Shown here: positions 26,290-35,049 of the stretch, in pieces
Numbering within the stretch: the stretch's first letter is position 1
Layout of the letters: the number at the start of each line of letters is the position of its first letter
Source: JAYFQF01 sp034927285
GTDB taxonomy: Bacteria; Bacillota; Peptococcia; DRI-13; UBA5745
NCBI GenBank assembly: GCA_034927285.1
Contig: JAYFQF010000010.1
Location: 1 to 64,000, forward strand
Direction of reading: 5' to 3'
DNA length: 64,000 nt
Program-made: the position numbers and the translations under genes
The notes under the pieces: generated by a model
What the model saw: the letters and a program-made list of their open reading frames with translations, nothing else
Database searches by the model: none
Told to the model about the DNA's origin: nothing

Positions 26290-28437
26290 ATGTCAATTAC
26301 TATTGCCCTTGCCGGCAATCCAAACTGTGGTAAAACCACCTTGTTTAACGAGCTGACCGGTTCCAGCCAATACGTGGGTAACTGGCCGGGCGTTACGGTG
26401 GAGAAAAAAGAAGGACGTCTTAAAGGCCATAAGGATGTAATTATCCAGGATTTGCCCGGTATTTATTCTCTTTCTCCTTACAGCCTGGAAGAGGTGGTGG
26501 CCAGAAATTATCTGGTGGCCGAAAAGCCCGACGTCATTTTGAACCTGGTGGACGCCACCAATATCGAACGGAACCTGTATTTGACTACTCAGCTGCTTGA
26601 ACTGGGAATCCCCATGGTCATCGCTCTGAACATGATGGACGTAGCCGAAAAAAATGGCGACAAAATCGATACAAAAAAACTTTCGCAAGCCCTGGGCTGC
26701 CCGGTGATAAAAACTGCCGCCGTTAAAGGCCAAGGCTGCCTGGAAGTCGCGGCGGAAGCGATAAAGCTGGCCGGCGGCTCCAAGGCCGAAGGCCACGGCG
26801 CTTTGGTCCAGGAAGGCTTTGCTCCGGAGATCGAAAAGGCTCTGAGCGCTATTGAAGACCTGGCAAAAAACGCAAACGTTAATTACCCCCGCCGCTGGCT
26901 GGCTTTAAAACTCTTCGAGCGGGATGAAAAAATCCGGGAAACAGTAAATTTGGCCCCTGAAGTGAAAGGCGAGATCGAACAAGTGATCGTTTCCTGTGAA
27001 AAAGCTCTGGAAGACGACAGCGAAAGCCTGATCACCAACGAGCGTTACAATTATATTGCCAATATTGTTCATGACTCTGTAAAGAAAGGCCACAAAGGTC
27101 TGTCGACTTCCGACAAAATTGACCGGATCGTCACAAACCGTATCCTGGCCCTGCCCATTTTCGCCGTGGTTATGTTCCTGGTCTACTATATTTCTATCTC
27201 CACCATCGGCACAGCGATGACCGACTGGGTCAACGACGTCCTTTTCACCGAAATTATTCCGCCTACGGTAGAAAACTGGCTGGTGGCCGCGAATACCGCC
27301 GACTGGCTCCAGTCCTTGATTCTTGACGGTATCATCGCCGGCGTCGGCGCGGTTTTAGGCTTCCTGCCCCAGATGCTGACCCTGTTTTTATTGCTGGCCA
27401 TCCTGGAAGACTGCGGCTATATGGCCCGTATCGCCTTCATTATGGACAGGATATTCCGTAAATTCGGCCTTTCCGGCAAATCCTTCATTCCTATGCTGAT
27501 CTCAACGGGCTGCGGGGTGCCGGGCGTCATGGCTTCCCGGACCATCGAAAATGACCGGGATCGCAAAATGACCATCATGACTACTACTTTCATGCCCTGC
27601 GGCGCAAAACTGCCCATCATTGCCCTGATTGCCGGCGCCCTCTTCGACGGCGTCTGGTGGGTAGCTCCTTCCGCCTATTTTGTGGGCATCGCCGCCATCA
27701 TCTGCTCCGGCATCATCCTGAAGAAAACCAAGCTCTTTGCCGGCGACCCCGCTCCCTTCGTTATGGAACTTCCTCCTTACCATCTGCCTAAGGTCAAGGG
27801 CGTACTGATTCATATGTGGGACCGGGGCAAAGCCTTCGTCAAAAAGGCCGGTACGATTATCTTTCTGGCCTGCGGCGTCATTTGGTTCCTGAGTTCCTTC
27901 AACTGGTCGCTGACAATGGTGGAAACCCCCGAATCCATGCTGGCCTCCATCGGCCAGGTAATCGCCCCCATCTTCAGTCCTCTGGGCTGGGGAGAATGGC
28001 GGGCGGCGGTAGCGGCCATCAGCGGCCTTGTGGCCAAGGAAAACGTGGTAGGAACCTTCGGTATCCTCTTCGGTTACGCGGAAGTTGCCGAGGACGGCGT
28101 GGAAATCTGGGGCAACCTGCAAGCGGCCTTCACGACGCTCTCCGCTTATTCCTTCCTGGTCTTTAACCTGCTCTGCGCTCCCTGCTTCGCCGCTATCGGC
28201 GCTATCCGCCGGGAGATGGGCAGCGCCAAATGGACCTGGGTCGCCATCGGTTATCAGACCGTTCTGGCCTATGCCGTTTCCCTGGTTGTCTACCAGCTGG
28301 GCGCCTTCTTCACCGGCGGCAGCTTCGGTGCCGGAACGGCGGTGGCTGTGATCCTGACCATCCTCTTCTTCTATCTCCTGCTTCGTCCGGCCAAAAGTCC
28401 GGCCGGCCATAAAGCGTCAAAGGCGGTGACCGCGTAA
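26290..28437 (+). CDS. feoB: Ferrous iron transport protein B
   Basis: 715 residues. N-terminal G domain with G1 GNPNCGKT (residues 9-16), G3 DLPG, and G4 NMMD; then a helical GDP-dissociation-inhibitor region and the membrane part with two Gate repeats (CGYMARIAFIMDRIFRK with GLSGKSFIPMLISTGCGVPG, and the later LVAKENVVGTFG). Imports Fe(II). AAGGAGG is 5-6 bases before ATG 26290; the in-frame start ten codons upstream lacks a site. Its stop overlaps the start of the Cys-rich membrane protein gene. Confidence 0.97.
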   Translation: MSITIALAGNPNCGKTTLFNELTGSSQYVGNWPGVTVEKKEGRLKGHKDVIIQDLPGIYSLSPYSLEEVVARNYLVAEKPDVILNLVDATNIERNLYLTTQLLELGIPMVIALNMMDVAEKNGDKIDTKKLSQALGCPVIKTAAVKGQGCLEVAAEAIKLAGGSKAEGHGALVQEGFAPEIEKALSAIEDLAKNANVNYPRRWLALKLFERDEKIRETVNLAPEVKGEIEQVIVSCEKALEDDSESLITNERYNYIANIVHDSVKKGHKGLSTSDKIDRIVTNRILALPIFAVVMFLVYYISISTIGTAMTDWVNDVLFTEIIPPTVENWLVAANTADWLQSLILDGIIAGVGAVLGFLPQMLTLFLLLAILEDCGYMARIAFIMDRIFRKFGLSGKSFIPMLISTGCGVPGVMASRTIENDRDRKMTIMTTTFMPCGAKLPIIALIAGALFDGVWWVAPSAYFVGIAAIICSGIILKKTKLFAGDPAPFVMELPPYHLPKVKGVLIHMWDRGKAFVKKAGTIIFLACGVIWFLSSFNWSLTMVETPESMLASIGQVIAPIFSPLGWGEWRAAVAAISGLVAKENVVGTFGILFGYAEVAEDGVEIWGNLQAAFTTLSAYSFLVFNLLCAPCFAAIGAIRREMGSAKWTWVAIGYQTVLAYAVSLVVYQLGAFFTGGSFGAGTAVAVILTILFFYLLLRPAKSPAGHKASKAVTA

Positions 28438-28703
28438 TGCCCAGCTTCTCTACCATTGGATTAAGCCTGCTTCTGGCCGCATTGTTTTTTGCCGCTATCC
28501 GCTATATCTACCGGCAGCACAAAGCCGGGAAGTGCGTGGGCTGCGATTCCATGCCCTCCAGCGGCGGCTGCGCTTCCTGCCCCTGCCACCTCAGCTGCCA
28601 AAGCAGCCAGGACGGCGCCGGTAACGATTCTGGCGCCCTGGACAGGAAAACTCCCGGCGGCAGCCATTTTTCGCCCCGGACAAAGCCTGCGGCCCATCGT
28701 TAG
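28437..28703 (+). CDS. FeoB-associated Cys-rich membrane protein
   Basis: 88 residues. One N-terminal membrane helix (ISLL-type hydrophobic segment, residues about 6-22), then a Cys cluster KCVGCDSMPSSGGCASCPC, followed by a hydrophilic tail. This is the small FeoB-associated family found after feoB in Firmicutes; its exact role in iron delivery is unknown. The start overlaps the feoB stop by one base (TAATG), indicating translational coupling. The tail of about 40 residues is longer than in usual members. Confidence 0.88.
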   Translation: MPSFSTIGLSLLLAALFFAAIRYIYRQHKAGKCVGCDSMPSSGGCASCPCHLSCQSSQDGAGNDSGALDRKTPGGSHFSPRTKPAAHR

Positions 28704-28778
28704 ATTACCAAAATCATTTCACCCCCCCTTCTATTATCAATACACCAACAACACAACTTACCCGATACCCCTCTGAAA

Positions 28779-28820
28779 CAGAAACGGGCCGGCTGACGCC
28801 GGTCCGTTTCTGTTTTTCTT
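28779..28820 (+). terminator. feo operon terminator
   Basis: CAGAAACGG-G-CCGGC pairs with GCCGG-T-CCGTTTCTG across a TGAC loop, followed by TTTTTCTTT. Among the strongest terminators in the window. Confidence 0.92.
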
Positions 28821-29734
28821 TCAAAGCGATTCAACTCCCTTTTCTCTTAAATGACTACCGGGCGGGGCGATTCATCGGGCCATTACCGGCCAGACTGCCC
28901 AGGTTCTCCCGGAGAACTCCGGGCTCTAGAGGAGAATCCGGCTCCCCGGGAACGCCATTACTTAAGAATTCCGTTTCTTGCCTGAACTAAGCCGGAAAAA
29001 CGTCTCTGTTCAGCTTGTCGAAAAAACCCTTTAATCGGCCTGTCGAATAAGGGGTGATAAAAATTCTTTCGACAGTAAGATTCTTTTGCAATAGACAAAA
29101 TACACTATCGACAATTCGATCAATTCTTCACTTCTTCTCTATTCCTGAACCTATAAAATTCCGGATTGACCTCCCGGAATTTCGTACTTGGTTCCTTTTG
29201 GGCAGATGACCCACAGGTTTTTCTCAGCCCAGGGATTGTCGGCCAACCGCTGAAATGCGGGCTCAGGCCGGCAATTTTAATGAAAGCGTGCCAATCCGTC
29301 CGGTCTCCGATCCGCAGCCGGCCCCACCCGGAGCGCCAAAAAGAGAAGAGGACGGTTAGCCGGCGATAATTTCCGGATTTGTCGAATCCATGCTGAAAAC
29401 CCCGGAAATTTCAGGAGAGTTCAACAGAAATCCGACAGCCAAGCTTTGCAAAAATAATGTTCTTTTCCCAAGGCTTCCCGAAAATCCGCCGGCCCCCGGT
29501 TTCTGACGAAAAATGCGGGAGATTATTTTATAAGGACGACTTTTTGTTTTGCCCTGGCGGACCAAAACAGACAGCGGCAAAAGCCGACGGATATTTTTGA
29601 AAGGACCTTTTTCTTTTTTTGTCAGCATCCTTTCCCGGTGCCGGTACTCTTCTCCGCAGTTTATAACCATCAGCAACGTCGATAAAACCGAAAAGCTGTC
29701 GGTCCCGGCCGTATTTCCGGCCTTTTCATCGAAA
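28821..29734. other. Gene-free region between feo terminator and hsp20
   Basis: About 900 bases with no supportable gene. Several scattered TGTCGAA / TTCGACA words occur between 29015 and 29385. Longest open frames lack ribosome binding sites and show no recognisable product. Confidence 0.4.
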
Positions 29735-29778
29735 GGGCGTGCCGCATCGTGTTTTCAGCAACACTTTACGGCACGCCC
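29735..29778 (-). terminator. Hairpin downstream of hsp20
   Basis: GGGCGTGCCG pairs with CGGCACGCCC, with an inner GTGTT/AACAC pair, just 30 bases beyond the hsp20 stop. Only a short T-run (TTT) follows on the minus strand, so it may act as a stabilising 3' hairpin as well as a terminator. Confidence 0.55.
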
Positions 29779-29810
29779 TTGGGGTTTTGTTGGGTTTTCA
29801 CCTTCGACGA

Positions 29811-30251
29811 TTATTCGATGGCGATGCGATTCTGAGCAGGCAATTCTTTCTGCTCCTTTTTCGGCAGGGTGAGCTTCAAAATGCCGTCCTCATATCTGGC
29901 CCCCACTTCGCCGGGCTTTACCTCGCCGACATAGAAGGTCCGGGAACACTGGCCGCAGTAACGTTCCTGACGAATGTACCTGCCCTCCTGGTCCTTTTCA
30001 TCTTTATTCATGTTCTTGGCGGCTTTGATGGTCAGGTAACCGTCGTTCAGCTCCAGATCGATCTCGTCTTTCTTGAAGCCGGGAAGATCAACAGCCACCT
30101 CGTAATTCTCCCCGTTTTCTCTGACGTCGGTCTTCATCAGGTTCTTGGCGTGTTTGCCGTAAAGGGGGCTGCGGTTTCCAAAAAAGCTCTTATCAAAGGC
30201 ATCGTCAAAGAAACCGTCAAACAGATTTTCACCAAAAATGCTAGGCAACAT
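29811..30251 (-). CDS. Small heat shock protein, Hsp20/alpha-crystallin
   Basis: 146 residues. An N-terminal Phe-rich arm (FDGFFDDAFDKSFFG), the alpha-crystallin domain with VAVDLPGFKKDEIDLELNDGYLTI, the beta-strand DGILKLTLPKK and a C-terminal I-x-I-type tail (NRIAIE). An ATP-independent holdase that binds unfolding proteins. GGAGG is upstream of the ATG. Its promoter overlaps a CIRCE element, so HrcA control is likely; hrcA itself is not in the window. Confidence 0.95.
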   Translation of the reverse strand: MLPSIFGENLFDGFFDDAFDKSFFGNRSPLYGKHAKNLMKTDVRENGENYEVAVDLPGFKKDEIDLELNDGYLTIKAAKNMNKDEKDQEGRYIRQERYCGQCSRTFYVGEVKPGEVGARYEDGILKLTLPKKEQKELPAQNRIAIE

Positions 30252-30327
30252 AAGTCATTCCTCCAATCAATATCCTTATCTTGTGCCTTGCCTGGAAGCC
30301 TCTCCGGCTCCTTCTTGGTACAACTAT

Positions 30328-30356
30328 AAGATACACCGATTTGTTAGCACTGTCAA
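30328..30356 (-). promoter_or_regulatory. hsp20 promoter
   Basis: Minus strand TTGACA (30356-30351), 17-base spacer, TATCTT (30333-30328). The -35 lies inside the CIRCE element. Confidence 0.8.
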
Positions 30357-30370
30357 GAGGCGAGTGCTAA
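30344..30370. promoter_or_regulatory. CIRCE operator (HrcA site)
   Basis: TTAGCACTG-N9-GAGTGCTAA, matching the CIRCE consensus TTAGCACTC-N9-GAGTGCTAA with a single mismatch. HrcA bound here would cover the -35 of the hsp20 promoter. Confidence 0.93.
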
Positions 30371-30483
30371 TTTCCCCTGGTATTTACATTTTGAGGAGAG
30401 GCTTCCGGGAAAGAACACCTGCAAATCAGACTTTAGTATTACCCGGAAAAGGCGGCAACATAACCCTTTTTCCAGTAGCTTTA

Positions 30484-30535
30484 TTAAAAAAATCGTCTCC
30501 CGGGAATTCTCTTGGGAATATCTCCGGGAAACGAT
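30484..30535 (-). terminator. Terminator of the methylaspartate operon
   Basis: Minus strand: ATCGT-TTCCCGG and CCGGGAG-ACGAT form a long stem, followed by seven T residues. It lies about 45 bases beyond the stop at 30581. Confidence 0.88.
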
Positions 30536-30580
30536 CCGTGGCCTTTTCTCTGCCCTGCCGGTCTTGTTTTTATTCTTTCG

Positions 30581-31135
30581 TCACTTCACCTCGTACTGCC
30601 TGCGCCCCTCCTCGTACATGTTCACGCCTTTTGCGTCAATGGCCACGATAGCCGGGAAGTCTTCCACGGTCATTTTCCGCAGTGCCTCGGCTCCCAGATC
30701 CTCATAGCAGATTACCTGGGAGAACTTGATGCTGCGGGCAATCAGGGCCGCCGCTCCGCCGGTGGCAGCCAGATAAACCGCTCCGGTTTCCTTCATGGCC
30801 TCGATAACGGCGTCGTTTCGTTTGCCTTTGCCGATCATGCCGGCCAGGCCCGCCCGCAAAAGGGCCGGCGTATACTTATCCATACGGTAGCTGGTGGTGG
30901 GGCCGGCGGACCCGATGACCCGCCCCGGCGGGGTGGGGGTTGGGCCGGCATAGTAAATGATCTGGCCCCGGATATCAAAGGGCAGCTCCTTGCCCTGGTC
31001 CAGCAAAGCCTGAAAACGCTTATGGGCCGCATCCCGGCAGCTATATATTACGCCGCTGATCAGCACGGTGTCGCCGGCCTTCAGGGCGGCCGCCGTTTCC
31101 CGGGTCAGCGGGGTCTGAATTCTGATTTCCGCCAT
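30581..31135 (-). CDS. Fe-S hydro-lyase beta subunit (fumarase/tartrate dehydratase type; probable mesaconase small subunit)
   Basis: 184 residues, equal to the C-terminal domain of class I fumarase: LTRETAAALKAGDTVLISGVIYSCRDAAHKR, then GPTPTPPGRVIGSAGPTTSYRMDKYTP. Class I two-subunit hydratases add water to fumarate, L-tartrate or mesaconate. Placed immediately downstream of methylaspartate ammonia-lyase and the alpha subunit, it most likely hydrates mesaconate to (S)-citramalate. AGGAGG precedes the ATG. Last gene of the operon, followed by a strong terminator. Fumarase activity in addition cannot be excluded. Confidence 0.88.
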   Translation of the reverse strand: MAEIRIQTPLTRETAAALKAGDTVLISGVIYSCRDAAHKRFQALLDQGKELPFDIRGQIIYYAGPTPTPPGRVIGSAGPTTSYRMDKYTPALLRAGLAGMIGKGKRNDAVIEAMKETGAVYLAATGGAAALIARSIKFSQVICYEDLGAEALRKMTVEDFPAIVAIDAKGVNMYEEGRRQYEVK

Positions 31136-31202
31136 GGTATCTTTTCCTCCTGCTTTCCCTTTTCTGCAATACGCGCCGTTCCTGCCGTCATAACGCCCGG
31201 CC

Positions 31203-32048
31203 TTAAATCACCGCTTTGCCATGACGGGCGGCATGACAGCAGACGTTCACCGCCACCGGCAGTCCGGCGATATGGGTAGGGAACCATTCGATATTTACCG
31301 CCAGGCAGCTGATGCGTCCCCCCAGGCCTCCGGGTCCCACGCCGGAGGCGTTGATCCGGGACAGAGCCTTTTGCTCCAAAGCGGCGTAGCGCGGATCGGA
31401 ATTAGCGCTGCCTACCTGCCGGATGGTGGCCCTTTTAGCTAACTGGGCGGCCTTATCCATGGTACCGCCCACGCAGACGCCCACGATGGTGGGCGGGCAG
31501 GGGTTAGGGCCGGCCCCCACTACGGCGTCCACAATAAAGTCCAGGACCCCTTCTTCCCCGTCGGCCGGCACCAGCATTTTCAGACGGCTCATGTTTTCGC
31601 TGCCGAAGCCTTTGCAAGTAACGGTCAGGCTGATCTTATCCCCCGGCGTCAGTTCGGTGTAGATTATGGCGGGACAGTTATCTCTGGTGTTTATCCGATC
31701 AAATAAAGGATCGCTGACCACGGACTTCCGCAGGTAGCCCTCTTCATAAGCTTCCCGGACGCCCTGATTCACGGCGTCGTTGAAGCCGCCGCCGGTAATA
31801 TGCACCTCCTGCCCTACCTCGGCAAATACCACCACCATGCCGGTATCCTGACACATGGGCACCCTCTCGGCGGCGGCAATTTTATCGTTTTCGACAATCT
31901 GGTTTAAGATGGACCGTCCCGTGGGCGAAGACTCCGCTCCGGCAGCTTTGGTCAAAGCCGCCATGACATCGTCGCCGATCCGGTAATTCGCCTCCAGAAG
32001 CAGTCCTTTAAGGGTATCTTTTATTAATGCCGCAGAAACCTCCCGCAT
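31203..32048 (-). CDS. Fe-S hydro-lyase alpha subunit (probable mesaconase large subunit)
   Basis: 281 residues, the N-terminal domain of class I fumarase. Cysteines expected to hold the [4Fe-4S] cluster are in VPMCQDTGMVVVF, PNPCPPTIVGVC and the C-terminal NVCCHAARHG region. Partner of the beta subunit encoded 67 bases downstream. ATG 32048 follows AAGGAG at 9-11 bases; an in-frame GTG lies six bases earlier. Gene order mal-alpha-beta parallels the methylaspartate pathway step from mesaconate to citramalate. Confidence 0.9.
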   Translation of the reverse strand: MREVSAALIKDTLKGLLLEANYRIGDDVMAALTKAAGAESSPTGRSILNQIVENDKIAAAERVPMCQDTGMVVVFAEVGQEVHITGGGFNDAVNQGVREAYEEGYLRKSVVSDPLFDRINTRDNCPAIIYTELTPGDKISLTVTCKGFGSENMSRLKMLVPADGEEGVLDFIVDAVVGAGPNPCPPTIVGVCVGGTMDKAAQLAKRATIRQVGSANSDPRYAALEQKALSRINASGVGPGGLGGRISCLAVNIEWFPTHIAGLPVAVNVCCHAARHGKAVI

Positions 32049-32106
32049 GTTCACCTCTCCTTAGCGTCGCTTTCCCAAAACCCCGGGCGTAAAAAACCGG
32101 CCGCCG

Positions 32107-33360
32107 CTATTTTCCTGCTTTGGCCTGCCGCAGCGCCAGAATCCTCTGCATCTCATTGTAAACGATCATAAAGCCTTCGTCAAAACCCATTCCCGGCTTG
32201 GCCAGGATCTGGTCCGGCCCGGCTGCCATGGCGCAATGAACGCAAACCTGAGCGCTGCGGTCGGTTTCGTTGCAGGTGCCGCCCTGGTAAGCGCCGATCC
32301 CCTTTGCCTTGCAGTACAGCACCGCCTCGATGGTATTATGGATGCTGCCCAGGTCCGGAGTCTTGATCTGGACCATATGGCCGGCTTTGCGGTCCGCAAA
32401 GATTTTGATATCCTCCAGGGTGTTGCACCATTCGTCGGCCACCAGCTCCACCTTGATGCCCCGCCGGTCCACCAGACTGGTTAACGCGCTCAGTGCTTCC
32501 ACCTGGCTCTCCCGGTCTGAGTCGCAATCCATGGGCCCTTCGATGCGCAGATGGAAGGGGGCCGCCTCCTGCTCCAGCTCCGCCAGATAATCCGCCATTT
32601 TTTCATAATTATTATTGCCGAAGGCGGCGCCGATGGTCCCGTAGCAGTCGATATGCAGCACCGGATGATAGTCCTGGGACTGGCGCCGGGTCAAAATCCG
32701 CTGCCGCAGCCAGACCACATATTCCTTCAGCTTCTCTCCCTGGCGGCCCAGCTTGGCCTCCACGTTATTAATCAGGGCGTGGGGCAAAACATCGGCCTCC
32801 TTGATGATCATTTTATCGGCATTGGCGTAGCGGTCGTCGCCGGTTTGGGCGAAGATCGGGATAGGCCTGTCGGCGATTTCACAGCCGTATTCTTCCGCCA
32901 CCACTTCGCACATCAGCCGCCGGGAGGCTTTGGCCACCGCGTCCAAAAGAGCCTGGGATACGCCGTAGCTGATAGCGTGATGCAAAGGCCTTCCCTCGAT
33001 GCGGATCTCTTCCAGCTGCCGGCAAAGGCTCCGGAAATCCGCCGCCTCCCGGTCCAAAAACACCGGCTTTATATGCTTTTCGATCAAAGGGATAAAGTCT
33101 TTTGCCAAAAAGAGCGGATCCCGGCCGCCGCAGCCGCTGTACTGCACGGCGGCGCAGTCGCCGTAGGCCACCTGCCCGTCCTCCAGGACAAACATCACGG
33201 AAATCGCTTCTCCGGCCTGCCGTACATAGGAAAAGCCCCCGGTCACCGGATCTCCGTTATAAAAAATCCCGTCCTGGACAGCGCCCCGTTTAATGGCCCG
33301 CTGGTCGTCGAAATAAAAACCGGTTTTTGCCGGAGCACAAAGAATGTCCACAATCTTCAT
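32107..33360 (-). CDS. Methylaspartate ammonia-lyase
   Basis: 417 residues of the enolase superfamily. Converts (2S,3S)-3-methylaspartate to mesaconate and ammonia. Numbered from ATG 33360, His194 (LPHALIN), metal ligands Asp238 (HIDCYG), Glu274 (RIEGPMD) and Asp309 (VADEWCN), and the catalytic Lys333 (VQIKTPDLG) sit at positions almost identical to those of the characterised Clostridium tetanomorphum enzyme. AGGAGG is 9 bases before this ATG; a GTG directly before it is in frame. Lies between glmE and the mesaconase genes. Confidence 0.96.
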   Translation of the reverse strand: MKIVDILCAPAKTGFYFDDQRAIKRGAVQDGIFYNGDPVTGGFSYVRQAGEAISVMFVLEDGQVAYGDCAAVQYSGCGGRDPLFLAKDFIPLIEKHIKPVFLDREAADFRSLCRQLEEIRIEGRPLHHAISYGVSQALLDAVAKASRRLMCEVVAEEYGCEIADRPIPIFAQTGDDRYANADKMIIKEADVLPHALINNVEAKLGRQGEKLKEYVVWLRQRILTRRQSQDYHPVLHIDCYGTIGAAFGNNNYEKMADYLAELEQEAAPFHLRIEGPMDCDSDRESQVEALSALTSLVDRRGIKVELVADEWCNTLEDIKIFADRKAGHMVQIKTPDLGSIHNTIEAVLYCKAKGIGAYQGGTCNETDRSAQVCVHCAMAAGPDQILAKPGMGFDEGFMIVYNEMQRILALRQAKAGK

Positions 33361-33491
33361 CACTGTCCGCCTCCTGTTTTCCTCTTGGTGATAGAATTTT
33401 TTTCGTAAAACCTCCGGGGTCCCGCTTCTTGACGCTTTTTAGACCGCTCACTGAATTGCTTACTGCGCCGCTCAGCGAATTACTCATTTTC

Positions 33492-33575
33492 AATCGCAAC
33501 TATGATTGCAACTTTAAGTTGCAACTACGAATCGCAACCATGGATCGCAGCTTTGAATTGCTTGCTTTGAATTGC
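33492..33575. repeat. Tandem degenerate 12-14 base repeat between glmE and the ammonia-lyase gene
   Basis: About six copies of a unit near AATYGCAACTNTG (starts at about 33492, 33505, 33517, 33530, 33543 and 33556). Copies 2 and 3 together form the palindrome TTGCAACTTTAAGTTGCAA. It occupies most of the right part of an otherwise empty 237-base intercistronic gap. Confidence 0.65.
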
Positions 33576-33597
33576 CTCCTGCCGGAAGCCGGCCCTC

Positions 33598-35049
33598 TCA
33601 ATACTTGGGCCGTCCCACCAGCCGGCCTTTGCCGATGGCGTACACGTCGTCGATGACCATCTGGAAAGAAGCCTTGCGGTTTTCCGCCCTGGCCCGCTCT
33701 TCGATCTTTTCCCGGTGAAAATCCTTCAGTTCCTGGGTAAAGGGCAGATTGCCCATGTTCAGGATCCGGACGGCTCCGTCGTTATCCCTGGCCGGCAGCA
33801 TCAGGTTGGCGTTGGCCCGGCAGGGGGCAAAGGGAACGTCCACCACGCCGGCTTTGACGGCCCGGACGGCGCCAAGGGCGATATCTCCTTCCCCCAGCTG
33901 GAAGCATTTTTCCACCAGGCAGCGGGTTTCCTGCCGGATAATTTCTTTTTCTTCCTCTAAATGAGAGTTTTCAAAAGTTTGATCCGCCAGCATATTTACC
34001 ACCTGCCGGGTGCAGCGGAGCCCCTGGGCATTGGCTTCCATGGTGGGGATTCCCGCCGCCTCGTGGGGGCTCTTAACGATGACCTTAGTGGCCTTGGAAA
34101 GGCCGGCCACGGTACTGCCCAGGGCAATGACGCCAAAGGCCTTGGCTTCATCGGCAGGGAAACCGCCCATCCACTGATGGAGCACCGTGGTGACTTCTAC
34201 GCCGCTGTAGCCCGCCTTGGCCAGATATTCGTCGGCCAGTTCCTCTAAGGTGCGGATAGCCGCCACATCCTGGATCAGATTGCCGCACTGGCCATATCCT
34301 ACGGTAATATTTTTTACCCCCTGCTCCGCCGCCAAGAGGGCCTCGATCACCGCTACGGCATGGGAGATGCAGGGAGGCACTAAAGTGCCGGTCAGGGGAC
34401 CGTAGGGTTCCCGATTAATGGATACGCCGTATTCTTCATAAAGGCCGGCCAGACGGTCCACGTACTGCCAGTCCTGAATGGTTTTTTCCATGGGCACATT
34501 TTTACAATAGGGCAAATTATAGGAAATGCCGCCCCCTTCAAAGCTGGTAAAGCCGGCGGCCAGGGATACCTCGGCTAAAAGCCGGGCGTCCGGCGTGCCG
34601 TGACGGATCTGCACGGGCACCTTGGTGCTTTCGATGACCCGGCGGCTGTTTTTTACGCCGTGGTTTACCACCGGCAGACCGTTCAGCATGGCCCGGGAAA
34701 GGCGGATGGATTCGGCGACGCCGTTTTCCGCTTCTTCATAGCGGTTCTGCCGGGTATAACTGTCGATTGTGGTGGGCAGAAGATCCGCCTCCCCCTCATC
34801 CTGCAAATACTGCATCAGTTTGATATGCTCTTCGATGACGGGAACGCCGGCCCGGGGCTGGATCAGGGTCCTGCCGCTTTTTTTGGCCCCAAGGAGCTTA
34901 TCCGCAAAAATCTTTTCCCTGGGCAGGGACTTATGATAGTCCACCGCCTCCTGCAGTACCACTTCCTTACCGGTAGGCCACTGCAAAAGCACTTCCTGGC
35001 GCAGTTCAGCGAATTCTTCTTCGGAAATCTTCTTGTTTTTAATCTCCAT
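33598..35049 (-). CDS. glmE: Methylaspartate mutase epsilon subunit
   Basis: 483 residues, the usual length for GlmE/MutE, the TIM-barrel catalytic subunit of adenosylcobalamin-dependent glutamate mutase that converts L-glutamate to 3-methylaspartate with GlmS. Typical stretches: PRAGVPVIEEHIKLMQYLQ, TSFEGGGISYNLPYCKN, and ITVGYGQCGNLIQDVAAI. AAGGAG precedes the ATG, which overlaps the mutL stop by 11 bases. The reading continues through a 237-base gap into the ammonia-lyase gene, presumably on the same transcript. Confidence 0.96.
   Translation of the reverse strand: MEIKNKKISEEEFAELRQEVLLQWPTGKEVVLQEAVDYHKSLPREKIFADKLLGAKKSGRTLIQPRAGVPVIEEHIKLMQYLQDEGEADLLPTTIDSYTRQNRYEEAENGVAESIRLSRAMLNGLPVVNHGVKNSRRVIESTKVPVQIRHGTPDARLLAEVSLAAGFTSFEGGGISYNLPYCKNVPMEKTIQDWQYVDRLAGLYEEYGVSINREPYGPLTGTLVPPCISHAVAVIEALLAAEQGVKNITVGYGQCGNLIQDVAAIRTLEELADEYLAKAGYSGVEVTTVLHQWMGGFPADEAKAFGVIALGSTVAGLSKATKVIVKSPHEAAGIPTMEANAQGLRCTRQVVNMLADQTFENSHLEEEKEIIRQETRCLVEKCFQLGEGDIALGAVRAVKAGVVDVPFAPCRANANLMLPARDNDGAVRILNMGNLPFTQELKDFHREKIEERARAENRKASFQMVIDDVYAIGKGRLVGRPKY

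Noticed and set aside
29356..29676. 106-codon minus-strand open frame between feo and hsp20
   Set aside because: No ribosome binding site, no recognisable family, and composition like the surrounding non-coding DNA.
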